In this document: positions 32,027 through 41,626 of the stretch, piece after piece | How the letters are laid out: every line of letters starts with the position of its first letter | How positions within the stretch are numbered: the stretch's first letter is position 1 | Assembly (NCBI RefSeq): GCF_036884655.1 | Contig: NC_088347.1 | Coordinates: forward strand, 11,666,501-11,730,500 | Length of the DNA stretch: 64,000 nt | Reading direction: 5' to 3' | DNA from: Musa acuminata AAA Group | Taxonomy: Eukaryota > Streptophyta > Magnoliopsida > Zingiberales > Musaceae | Notes under the pieces: model-generated | Databases searched by the model: none | Told to the model about the DNA's origin: nothing | The model's input: the letters and a program-made list of their open reading frames with translations, nothing else | Made by a program: the position numbers and the translations under genes

Positions 32027-34440
32027 AACCTTTGCCAATTATGTAAGAGGCCCTTTTCTTGAGAAACATTGCATAAGGTCACCTAGTTCTTGGTGCAAGT
32101 TTGGTTGCGGTAGTCTATTGAGTTCAAATCGCTGGAGAATCTTCTTCCATATCCATTTTGTATAATCACAAGCAAAATAGAGGTGGTCAACAGTTTCTTT
32201 TTGTTGCAAACAAAGGGAGCATCGGTTAACATGATAGATACCTCTTCTTTTCATATTGTCTATTGTAGGTAGTTTATTGAGAAAGGCCTGCCATGTACAT
32301 AAGGAGTGTCTTTATGATCCCGGTCGATCCCATGTCCAACTGCTTGGGACCCACTTGTTATTTCTTTGCCTAATTTGATTCCATACGGATGTGGCACTAA
32401 ATTTGCCATTGTCATTAGGCCAAATAAGTATATCTGAAGAGTTGTTCCTGATTGGAATAGCTATGATAGTCGGCCAAAGTGATAACATTTTCGGAGAAAT
32501 AGGATTAGGGAGACACCAGGTACTGTTAGCAATGAACTCGGAAACCTTCCGATCTTTAGGAGCCCCAAGATCTTTTCGTATTCTATCGCCATATAATTGA
32601 AATATACTCTTTCCATTCACCCAAGGATCGTACAACATATTAGTACTAGTTCTAGAAGAGATTGCATAAGAAATGTGTTTGATTAGCCAATTCCTTGCCT
32701 TTAAAATTCCTTTCCAAGCTGTAGCGTGGTATGTTTTTGTTGAAATTTCCCAGATTGATTCCTTTGAAAGATACATAGCAGAAATCCATTGTGACCATAA
32801 AGAACATTTGTTTTGCAAAATATCCCACAATTGTTGTACCAGGCATGCTTGATTCCATTCTCTAGTATTTCTCAAGTTTAGCCTCCCTTCATCTTTCGGT
32901 TTGCAAATGCTATCCGAATTAACCATATGCATTGCCTTATCATTTGTGCCATTCCAAAAGAAGTTCATTAATAACCGTTCAATATCTTGGAGAAGTCCAG
33001 CATGCAGAAGAAATGCATTACACCAATATAGAGAGTAGGAGTGCAATACAGAACGGATGAGTTCGAGTCGTCCTGCTTTTGATAGAAGCCAATTTTACCA
33101 AGAAGAAATTATATTCTTTATATTTTGCAAGATAGGCTGACAATGGGTTTTATGAATGCCTGTGGATATGAGCGGGAGACCCAAATAAGGAACTGGCAAG
33201 CTTCCCTTATTAACCCCCAAAATTTGTGCAATAAAGACCTTATCCTCAACGTAAGGGCTCATATATACTTTACTTTTCGCATGATTTAACTGAAGTCTAT
33301 AAACCATACCAAAGTCATTCATAATAGTAGCCAGGTTTTTTACTGAAGTTGGATCATTTTGGAGAAAGATAAGTAAATCATCTTCAAATGTTATATGTGA
33401 TATATGAATAGAGCCAGCATTGGGTACCTTAATGCTGGCATTTAAGACTACATGTTCCAACATACAGCTAAGTCTTTCCATCGCAATAGTAAAGAGATAC
33501 GGAGAGAGTGGATCACCTTGCCGGATGTCATTCGTGCTCCCAAAAAAACCAATAGGTGAGCCATTAAAGAGTATCGAAAACTTTGGAGTTTCCAAGCAAG
33601 ATTGAATCCAATTAACCCATTGCTGTGGGAAGTTCATATCGAGGAGCATCTTATAGATAAATTTCCTATTAACTGAATCAAAGGCTTTCCTTAAATCAGC
33701 TTTAAAACATATTTTTGTCCCTCTTGCTTTTGAATGCAAATCTTTGACCAAGTCATTAGCAAGCAAAATGTTATGATGTATACTTCTCCCTTTGATGAAA
33801 GCAGCTTGATTTGGGCTAATGATCTTGTGTATTACCTTTTGTATTCTATTTGCCAATACTTTGGAGATGATCTTGTAAATAAAGTTGCATAATGATATGG
33901 GTCGTTAGTTCTCTAGTGAATCAGCCCCTGCATTCTTCGGAATTAAAGAAATAAAAGTGCAATTCATCTCTCTAAGAATATGACCTGAAGAGAAAAAATG
34001 TTGTTAAGCCTTGATCACATCATTTCCAATAATAGACCAAGCAGTTTTGTAAAATTCAGTTGGAAATCCATCTGGACCTGGGATTTTGTGCTTTGGTGAC
34101 TTAAAGACAACACATACAATTTCGTCGTCTGTAATTGGGGCATTGAGGATTGAAATAGCTTTCGAATCCAGTTTTCTAGTCGGCTCCACATGAATGTTAT
34201 TAGTTTTCCCAGCTTGATTGAGTAAGGAATAAAAAAATTGCTCTGTGTGTGCTTTAACCTTATCTAAATTCTCAATAAGATTATCATCTTTGTCTCTGCA
34301 TTTGCTAATACGGTTAACAGCCCTTCGAGTAGCAATTGAAGCATAGAAAAATTTAGTATTGGAATCTCCTAATGTAAGCCAATGCTGTCGAGACTTCTGC
34401 TTTGCAAAACTTTCCTCCTGTTTTAAGGCTTGCATGAAGT
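32027..34440 (-). pseudogene. LINE epsilon ORF2, C-terminal RT and zf-RVT part
   Basis: Four broken frames: 34435-34004 (EN-RT linker QKSRQHWLTLGDSNTKFF, then PGPDGFPTEFY), 33856-33095 (RT: NQAAFIKGRSIHHN, FKADLRKAFDSV, RQGDPLSPYLF), 33046-32312 (thumb and connection), and 32254-32039 (zf-RVT: RCSLCLQQKETVDHLYFACDY). The RT catalytic box reads FEDD instead of the family's FVDD/FADD. The last few ORF2 codons and the 3' UTR are on the other side of the Tekay insertion (22536-22159). The 5' truncation starts within the linker. Confidence 0.88.
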
Positions 34441-34467
34441 TTTAAGCCAATGTTCCCATTAATAATA

Positions 34468-34806
34468 AGCCTCTGCTTTCAATATAAGATGGTAAAAGAA
34501 ATCTTTTGATCATCAAAACAATTTTGTACATCATATATCTTATCCATTTGCATCATCCATTTTTTTACCTCCAATGAAATTAGGTCCACCATGCTTTCAT
34601 TGCGCTACTCTGATTTATTATCATCGATCAACCCTTTCATCCCCCTTAATTAATCAGAAACAAATGAAATAGGAGGACCAAATGTCCTCATCATCGTAGA
34701 TTCCTAAAATGCATTAATGAAAATTTCCACCAATCACTATACTTTATTAGACCTCAATATATTTTGCACGTCAACATATCAAATATTTCAATAATCCTCA
34801 AACAAT
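34468..34806 (-). pseudogene. zeta leader and Gag N-terminal remnant
   Basis: On the minus strand a TTTTAGGAA…ATG context near 34700 resembles that before the Tekay ORF (TTTTAGGAAGCGAGGATG). It is followed by a broken reading frame with VKKWMMQMDKIYDV, NCFDDQKISFTILY and INGNNEKNFWK, which resembles the W-x-x-x-M-E-K-I-F start of plant gypsy Gag. It thus holds the Gag part that the intact Tekay copy lacks. The middle of Gag (the MTWKLF block) is missing here instead. Stops prevent function. Confidence 0.6.
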
Positions 34807-34818
34807 GCTCTGATACCA
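34807..34818 (-). other. Primer-binding site of zeta
   Basis: The minus strand reads TGGTATCAGAGC four bases (TAGG) inside the LTR end. This is the same PBS and spacing as in the intact Tekay element. Confidence 0.85.
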
Positions 34819-34822
34819 CCTA

Positions 34823-35728
34823 TGTCACGCCCCTAAAAAAAGATCAAAAATATTAAAATTTTTATCATAAACCAATCCAGGATCCAAACTAATATTTGAG
34901 GATACTGAAAACCATTCTATCAAATTCACATCTATATAATATATGTAGTTTATAATCATTTATCACATTACTCGATAATTCATATTTATGGCAACCCAAG
35001 CAAACTTAACAAACATGAACAACATTTATAAATCCTCAAGTTAAGTAATTTATACAATCAGAACTCCAACCATTTACCACAAGATCATATCATCGTAAAC
35101 TAGACTTAACATTCCAAAATTCCAAATAAGAGAGATCTTCTAACACTTTTACAAGGTATATCCATTTCGATTCATCGACAACATTTCATTACATATAAAA
35201 TATGCTTATACAACAATAACATAATAACCAATAAAATTTGCCCATAATTCGGAATAGCTCTCCACTACCTCAGCCTAATCCATATACCTTAAAGAGTGAC
35301 AAGCTGACATAAAAGATTTTATATAACAACGGAGTGAGCTAAAAACAGCTCAGTAAGTAACAAAGCATATTCAGAACAAAAGGAATGATTTCAAACAGGT
35401 AATGTATCATAATGCAAATCAGAATATAATAATTCTCAAGGATACCATCTCATTAGGTACAAAATCATATATGTCATTTCAATCGAAACATATTTGGTTC
35501 CAAAACAAATGGACCATTGAGTAATTGGAGCATATCAATAGTGTATGAAATGTTATGGAGCATATCAACGGCATATGGAATATTTTGGAGCATCCCAATA
35601 ACAAATGAAATATTTCGGAGCATATCAATAACAAATGAAACATTTTGGAGCTTATCAACAGCGTATGAATTGTTTCGGAGAATATCAATGACAAATGGGA
35701 CATTTCAGAACATATCAATGGCATATGG
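34823..35728 (-). repeat. 5' LTR of zeta (906 bp visible, truncated by Omega)
   Basis: In plus-strand reading it begins TGTCACGCCCC, the reverse complement of the …GGGGCGTGACA terminus of the Tekay LTR. It keeps short similarities along its length (for example a CTCAGTAAGTAACAAAGCATA region near 35350). It is cut at 35728 by the TGTTAGG end of Omega. The last 5 bp before the break (TATGG) would be Omega's target duplication; the second copy is outside the window. Confidence 0.82.
35527..35728. repeat. 30-bp minisatellite inside the zeta LTR (about 6.7 copies)
   Basis: GGAGCATATCAAT… units start at 35527, 35557, 35587 and so on with a 30-bp period and degenerate ends (GAAATGTTAT, GAATATTTT). 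A reverse-complement version with the same logic is in the Tekay LTR at about 24320-24465. This is therefore a family feature, not a local accident. Confidence 0.82.
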
Positions 35729-37421
35729 TGTTAGGATCAACAACACTAAGAGGGAGGGGGGGGGGGGGGGTGGTGAATTAGTGCAGCGAAAAACTTTCAA
35801 CGATTAAAACTGCGTTCGTATGATGAAATCGTTTCTGACGTAAAATCATTTTCGGAAACTTAACTTGAAAGCGAGTTCGTAAAGGAGTGCAGCAAAAGTA
35901 ATCAGGAAATAAAGCACATATGGAGGTTTGCAGTAAGGTAAGCAGCAAGAAGAAATGCAAACCACAAAGCACCGCAATTTTAGAGTGGTTCGGTCAATCT
36001 TGACCTACATCCACTTTTGGCTTCCTCCTTCGATGAGGTCACCGACATCCACTAGTGGCCTTCCTTCAATAGGCGAAGGCCAACCACCCTTTTATAGTTT
36101 CCCTCCTTTTGACGGGCTTACGAGACAACCCTTACAGAATTTTCACTCCTCTTTTAAATGATCGAAACTTGGAAGAAAAGAGGGAGGAGAACTTTTAGCT
36201 TATTCAACACTTCTGAGCCCTAAAAATTATAAAGTAAGATTGGATTTTCGATGCCTTTTGGTTGTCCTTTCATGCAGGAAAGGGTGGGGTTTATATAGGC
36301 CCCAACTGATTTGAATTTGGAGCTCAAATGTGTCATCTCCCGGATTTTTGGGGTCCTGGCGGTACTACAGCCATAACTAGGCGGTACTACCTCTCGGAGA
36401 CCGAGCTCAAGCGGTACCACTACTTGACAAGGACGGTACCACCACCTTGTCTCGCTCGGAGACTGAGCCTAGGCGGTACTACTGCTTGACCTGGGAGGTT
36501 GCACCTCCTAGCTTTCCTAAGCTCTTGGGTGGTGCCACCGTCGACCCAAGCGGTGCCACCGCCGGCTAGGAAATCTAGGTCTGAATGGGCTGATCCATTC
36601 GGCCCAATTTGGGTCTGTCAAGGGCCCAATTGCCCCCAGATTAAGTTAATGGGATCACCTCTCATTCGTAACTTAATCTATGTGCTAACTACGATATTTC
36701 TTAAGACATTTACTGCAACTTGCTTCGGTGCGTCAATCGCTTCTTCCTACGAACTTCCGATGAACTTCCAGCGAACATCCAACAAACCCTCGGCGATGCT
36801 CCGGTAGACTTCCGGCAAACTCCTGGACTTGGGACGACCAACTTGGTGAGTTCCGACGAGCTTATTTGGCAAGCTCCTAGACTTCTCGGATTTGTTTCCG
36901 CAAAACCTCCGACGACCGTTTGGACTTCCATCGAACTCTCGAACCTCCAATGTGATCATAGTCTTGACTCCGACGCAACTCCTACTGCATGTCTTACTTC
37001 TATCATAGTTAATCCTGCACATGTAAAACAAACTTCGATTTAGACAATTAATACTAAGCATTAATCAAGTTGGCCGGCATGTCATCGGTCCCTCAACACT
37101 TCGTCCAATTCTTCGGCGCATCATCCTCTCCTGCGGCCTATTGCCTAATCGGTCAGTTGACTCCGCAACTCCAATATAGTTGGCGCAATACCCACTCTTC
37201 TTGGTTTGATGCCCGAGTCCATGGCCCGAAGCCTTCTATCGATACGTTTACCGATCCACCGGCCCAACGTCCAATCTTCTGACATGTTCCTTCAGCCCAA
37301 CATGATTTTTCCTGCTTTAATTGTCTCATCCTGATTGAAGCATCCTGCATCACTCAAAATGCAGATTAAAACATAAACACAATTATCAATTGGTTTCATC
37401 ATCAAAATATGAGATTCAATA
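35729..37421 (-). repeat. 3' LTR of Omega (1693 bp)
   Basis: Plus-strand TGTTAGGATC…GAGATTCAATA; the expected CA end is changed to TA. In the minus-strand direction it begins near TGTTGAATCTC, typical of this copia group. Features: a 15-G run at 35756-35770, minus-strand TATATAAA at 36290-36297, and clusters of GGCGGTACCACCGCC-like motifs at 36357-36565. Degenerate CTTCCGACGAACTTCC repeats lie at about 36745-36930. Confidence 0.88.
36290..36297 (-). promoter_or_regulatory. TATA box of the Omega 3' LTR
   Basis: TATATAAA on the minus strand. Equivalent boxes occur at 50455-50462 (Omega 5' LTR), 42384-42391 (solo LTR, TATAAATA) and 51840-51847 (Psi, TATAAATA). Confidence 0.68.
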
Positions 37422-37919
37422 ATCTTCCCCTTTTTGATGATGACAACCAATTGATGATGGAGTTAAACTTAACTCCCGGAGTTTAAACAATCTCCCCCTA
37501 CCAATATGTCATATTGATAGAACCTTGAATTCAAACTGAATTCAAATCATTGCAATATTCATCTTGAATACTAGCAACACATCATCATGAACTTATGCAT
37601 AAACTTATGCATAACATCATACTTCTCCTCCTTTGTCATCAACAAAAAGGAGAAGTTCAAACTCTAATGTGTTTGTAATACATGAAAAACATAATATCAA
37701 GTTTTATCATCATATAGTTTTGAAGCTAGAAAATTTAGCAAGTGTTATATCATACTTAGAACATTCAAGCTATCAATTTTTAGATATGCAAGTTTTACAA
37801 CATACAAGATAGCACTTTTGCTTTTTTTGAGACAGCAACTTCTACATTCAAGCTAGCAAATTAGAGATGTTCAAGAAGGCAACTCTTGCTTCTTGAAATA
37901 TGCAAGTTTGCTAGACGTG
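37422..37919 (-). other. Omega internal region next to the 3' LTR, PPT and PPT-like hairpin
   Basis: Minus-strand purine tract TCAAAAAGGGGAAGAT abuts the LTR as PPT. At 37621-37656 an inverted repeat ACTTCTCC…GGAGAAGT flanks TTTGTCATCAACAAA. Otherwise AT-rich with CAAGCTAGCAA-like words and no coding capacity. Psi has collinear sequence at 53059-53700. LINE gamma is inserted at 37920. Confidence 0.75.
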
Positions 37920-38392
37920 TAGCGGCGACCACTGTAGCGGCGACCAGATCTAGGGCGACCACTTTAGCGGCGACAACACTATAGCGGCGGCCAGATCTCC
38001 CTAGGGTGATCTGACTCCTGCAGCGTTGGCTTTCTCCCACGGGCAATGGGCGACGACACTGTAGCGGTTTCTTGCAGCGTCGGATGTTTTATAAGGGCGA
38101 CGGTACTGTAGCGGCGACGACGACACTATAGCAACGACGACACTGTAGCGGCGACGAGATCTCCTTAGGACGATCTGACTCCTATAGCGTTGGCTTTCGG
38201 GCAATGGTACTATAGCAACGATCTGATCTCCCTTAGTAGTGATCGGATCTCCTGCAGCATCGGCTTCTCCCTAAGGGCGACGAGGCGACCAGATCTCCCT
38301 AGGGCGACGGTACTGTAGAGGCAAATATACTACGGCGGTGGCTTTTCCCTATGGAGACGATTCTGTAGCGACGACCAAAAGAGGGATCAAAC
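37920..38392 (+). promoter_or_regulatory. LINE gamma 5' UTR, GTAGCGGCGAC repeats
   Basis: Complete 5' UTR with about ten degenerate GTAGCGGCGAC copies interleaved with CCAGATCTCCCTAGGGCGA and GCAGCGTTGGCTTTCTCCC blocks. It is followed directly by the ORF1 ATG. CpG-rich against an AT-rich surround. Internal promoter role inferred from position. Confidence 0.75.
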
Positions 38393-38680
38393 ATGGCAGC
38401 GACAGCGCCTAGGGCTGGCGACAGCGGCGGGAGGGTTGATACGATGCATCGAAGCAGGTCGCGCTCTAGATCGCGGCAGCCTGCCCTCATTTACAGTGAC
38501 CCTCGGCCTTGGACTAGCCTCTTCAAAGTTCCGGCTGGAAGTCCGGATCTAAGCTTGGAATTCTTTACTCCAGAAGTTCAGGTTGATAAGAAGATTGCTG
38601 TATACGAGACAGCTGATTCAGCAGAGCTTATTGAGACATGGACTATGGCGATTGTTGGCTATGTGGTAGGTCTCAAAACA
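38393..38680 (+). pseudogene. LINE gamma ORF1, first copy of the N-terminal segment
   Basis: ATG at 38393 (MAATAPRAGDSGG), Arg/Ser-rich stretch HRSRSRSRSRQ, and the first half of DUF4283 (YETADSAELIETW, MAIVGYVVGLKT). At 38680 the LINE homology stops abruptly after TCTCAAAACA, and foreign sequence continues the frame to a stop at 38728. This is the only one of the three copies with the native start codon. Confidence 0.85.
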
Positions 38681-39310
38681 TGCAGAATGGATTTCCAAAT
38701 AACACCGATGGAATATTTGTTCAGATAGAAAAATGTCACAGTAGATAAGGAAGAACTGATACCAGAAGCACTAACGAAGCAACTTAGATAAAAACGAAAA
38801 GTAGCTCACCATCAAGTTTAAAATCGTAATGGGATAAAGAAAGTTCACCACCCAATGGAGATTAAATGAGGATATAAAGAACTAAAAAATAAAAGACTCA
38901 CCACTCAAGGACGCATCCAAGAGATACAGAGTTTAAGGGGATTCTCTAAGAGAGCTTGCCAGACATCATCAATTTCTAAAGTCCTTTCTAAGCCCTAAAC
39001 CCTAAAATAAATACTAGTGCATGAAACAACCCTTCATGCATAGGAAATTTCGAAATTAAGTGCTTTACAGCTACCAACCAACTCCATTAATGAATTCCTT
39101 AGCCATGAAGAAAAGCATCATGATACAGCTTTATAGCTGCCAACCAACTCCATTAATGTATTCCTTTATGCTGGGAATATGCAGATGAGCTGTCTTATCT
39201 GAGTAGGCTGAGTTGAAGATTATGTAGCAATATTGTTGGCTGAAAAAACTATCATATTATCAGTATGATCCATATGAGCATATTGTAGCAAATTAGATAC
39301 TCCCGTGTCA
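38681..39310. repeat. Spacer X, copy 1 (630 bp) of the ORF1 tandem
   Basis: Not LINE sequence by comparison with alpha and beta. Contains a short local duplication (CAACCAACTCCATTAATG twice, about 80 bp apart) and GCCCTAAACCCTAAAA. On the minus strand a short open stretch (EIDDVWQALLENPLK) precedes a GTGAGT, which could be a gene fragment with a splice donor. This is weak evidence. Its origin is not recognised. Confidence 0.7.
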
Positions 39311-39576
39311 CCTAGGGCTAGCGACAGCGGCTGGAGGGTTGATACGATGCATCGAAGTAGGCCGCGCTCTAGATCGCGGCAGCCTGCCCTTATTTACAGT
39401 GACCCTCGGCCTTGGCCTAGCCTCTTCAAATCTTCGGTTGGAAGTCCGGATCTAAGCTTAGAATTCTTTACTCAAAAGTTTGATAAGAAGATTGCTGTAT
39501 ACGAGACAGCTGATTCAGCAGAGCTTATTGAGACATGGACTATGGCGATTGTTGGCTATGTGGTAGGTCTCAAAAC
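39311..39576 (+). pseudogene. LINE gamma ORF1, second copy of the N-terminal segment
   Basis: Repeats 38408-38680 from CCTAGGGCT to TCTCAAAACA, with substitutions and a small deletion (ACTCAAAAGTTTGATAAG where copy 1 has CCAGAAGTTCAGGTTGATAAG). The native ATG segment is not included. The two flanking junctions are the same as in the other copies, so this is a true tandem repeat unit (period 903, then 895 bp). Confidence 0.85.
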
Positions 39577-40205
39577 ATGCAGAATGGATTTCCAAATAAC
39601 ACCGATGGAATATTTGTTCAAATAGAAAAATGTCACAGTAGATAAGGAAGAACTGATACCAGAAGCACAAACGAAGCAAATTAGATAAAAACGAAAAGTA
39701 GCTCACCACTAAGTTTAAAATCGCAATGGGATACTGAAAGTGCACCCCCCAACGGAGATTAAACGAGGATACAGAACTAGAAAATAAAAGACTCACCACT
39801 CAAGGACGCATCCAAGAGATACAGAGTTTAAGGGGATTCTCTAAGAGAGCTGCCAAGACATCATCAGTTTCTAAAGTCCTTTCTAAGCCCTAAACCCCAA
39901 AATAAATACTAGTGCATGAAACAACCCTTCATGCATAGGAAATTTCGAAATTAAGTGCTTTACAGCTGCCAACCAACTCCATTAATGAATTCCTTAGCCA
40001 TGAAGAAAAGCATCATGATACAGCTTTACAACTGCCAACCAACTCCATTAATGTATTCCTTTATGCTGGGAATATGCTGATGAGCTGTCTTATTTGAGTA
40101 GGCTGAGTTGAAGATTATGTAGCAATATTGTTGGCTGAAAAAAATATCATATTATCAGTATGATCCATATGAGCAGATTGTAGCAAATTAGACATTCCCG
40201 TGTCA
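39577..40205. repeat. Spacer X, copy 2 (629 bp)
   Basis: Near-identical in order and length to 38681-39310, with a few percent substitutions and small indels. It ends CCCGTGTCA directly before CCTAGGGCT, as copy 1 does. Confidence 0.8.
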
Positions 40206-41625
40206 CCTAGGGCTAGCGACAACGGCGGGAGGGTTGATACGATGCATCGAAGTAGGCCGCGCTCTAGATCGTGGTAGCCTACCCTCATTTACAGTGACCC
40301 TCAGCCTTGGACTAGCCTCTTCAAAGCTCCGGTTGGAAGTCAGGATCTAAGCTTGGAATTCTTTACTCCATAAGTTCAGGCTGATAAGAAGATTGCTGTA
40401 TACGAGACAGCTGATTCAGCAGAGCTTATTGAGACATGGACTATGGCGATTGTTGGCTATGTGGTAGGTCTCAAAACATCTTATTTTCCACTATCTTCAT
40501 TTATCAAAATTCGATGGGGAATATCATCATTTGATCTCCATATGCTGGAGAACAAATTCTTTGTTTGCAAGATATACTCTGAAGAAGATTTACAATGGGT
40601 CTTCGAAGGATTCTGGACTATTCGCAGCCATCCAATGATTCTACAACGCTGGTATCTTGATGTCCGTTTGGAGTTATATAGCCTACAGTCTATTCCATTA
40701 TGGGTATCCTTTCAAGGTCTTCCTCTATATCTTTGGAGTCGACGTTTTATTGCAAAGTTATGTAGCACTCTGGGACAACCACTCTACATCGACAAAGCAA
40801 CAGCAGCTTAGACGAGATTGGCATTTGCACGAGCATGCATACTGGTTTCTTCCAAATGAGGTTTTCTATCGTGATCTTGACGGGAACACTCGGAAGGTAC
40901 ATGTCTCATATTCCTGGAAGCCACAATGATGTCAGCATTGCTTATCTTTTAGTCATGCAAATGGAGCTTGTCAGCAAACTCCAAAACCGATCACAAAGGT
41001 CTATCGACCATGTCAAGCGCCTCAGCAACAAAGTGAGTCTTCTCTAATGGTAGTAGCACCGATGGTGGCGAAGACTATTGAGCATTCCGACTCATAAGGA
41101 CAGCACCGCGGACAGAAGGACAAATCTAAAACTATACCTCTTCCTATAATGTCTGAGCCTTCCACAACAGAAGTTTCCCATGGTACTAGTGGACAAGAGA
41201 AGCATAAGTCAGAAACTTCATCTCTTCCAATATCTTCGGATCCATCCACAATAGCTCAATGAACTCAGGCCCAAACAAATCTCGCCAGCAAGGATATTCT
41301 TCTTCAACAAACTCATGCCACAACAAACATCGCCAACAAGGATATTCTGTCTCAACAAACTCATGCCCCAACAAACCTCTCTAGCCAGGCTGCTCCAACA
41401 AGTACTATCCAGGATATTGTGCTGCAACAATCTTATCGTGCTTCAATAAACCCTACCAATCAAGACCACATGATTCAAGGTATTTTAAAGTTTAAAAATA
41501 TGCAAGCTGTAGATGAAGTGGATAAATATAGGAATAAAGCCATAAAAGGTAAGGATATTGTGCAGGAGGAAAATACAAAACCGAAGGATAAGAAAAAGGA
41601 TGGTACAGTCCATCCAAAGTCGTAG
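40206..41625 (+). pseudogene. LINE gamma ORF1, third copy, continuing to the ORF1 end
   Basis: This copy runs past the TCTCAAAACA junction into the rest of DUF4283 (FPLSSFIKIRWGISSFD, YSEEDLQWVFEGFWTI). It then runs into the CCHC_4 region (frameshifted around 40920-40990), the QTNLASKDIL-type repeats (about 41260-41440) and the Lys-rich end HPKS. It stops with TAG at 41623-41625. It lacks the native ATG and has a TAA at about 40371 where the others read CCAGAAG. Non-functional. Confidence 0.85.
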
Positions 41626-41626
41626 G

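Larger units (their letters stand above)
22159..34450 (-). mobile_element. LINE epsilon, 5'-truncated, split by the Tekay element
   Basis: A minus-strand LINE with a poly(T)-side 3' end at about 22159 (TTTTTTTGGTAAGTAAAAG). It is flanked by a 17-bp target duplication TGTTCCCATTAATAATA (22142-22158 and 34451-34467). Nine filler bases separate the 5' break at about 34441 from the duplication. It lacks ORF1 and most of the endonuclease. The Tekay element sits inside it at 22537-32021. Long TSD, A-tail and 5' truncation are the signature of target-primed reverse transcription. Confidence 0.92.
15936..35728 (-). mobile_element. Old Tekay-like gypsy element 'zeta', host of the nest (interrupted)
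   Basis: Three pieces read as one minus-strand chromovirus once the insertions are skipped. They are the 5' LTR and PBS with the Gag N-terminus (35728-34468), an 8-bp piece (22141-22134), and Gag knuckles, PR and the RT start (16800-15936). The joins are supported by target duplications of the intervening elements (17 bp for LINE epsilon, 5 bp for gypsy copy 3). Pol should continue left of LINE alpha-beta, outside the window. The LTR is cut at 35728 by the copia element Omega. All reading frames are broken. Confidence 0.8.

Noticed and set aside
35527..35728. Regular 30-bp repeats resembling a CRISPR array
   Set aside because: Units are directly adjacent without spacers, degenerate, and inside a plant LTR.
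38980..39010. Telomere-like CCCTAAACCCTAAAA
   Set aside because: Only two units inside spacer X; too short for an interstitial telomere.
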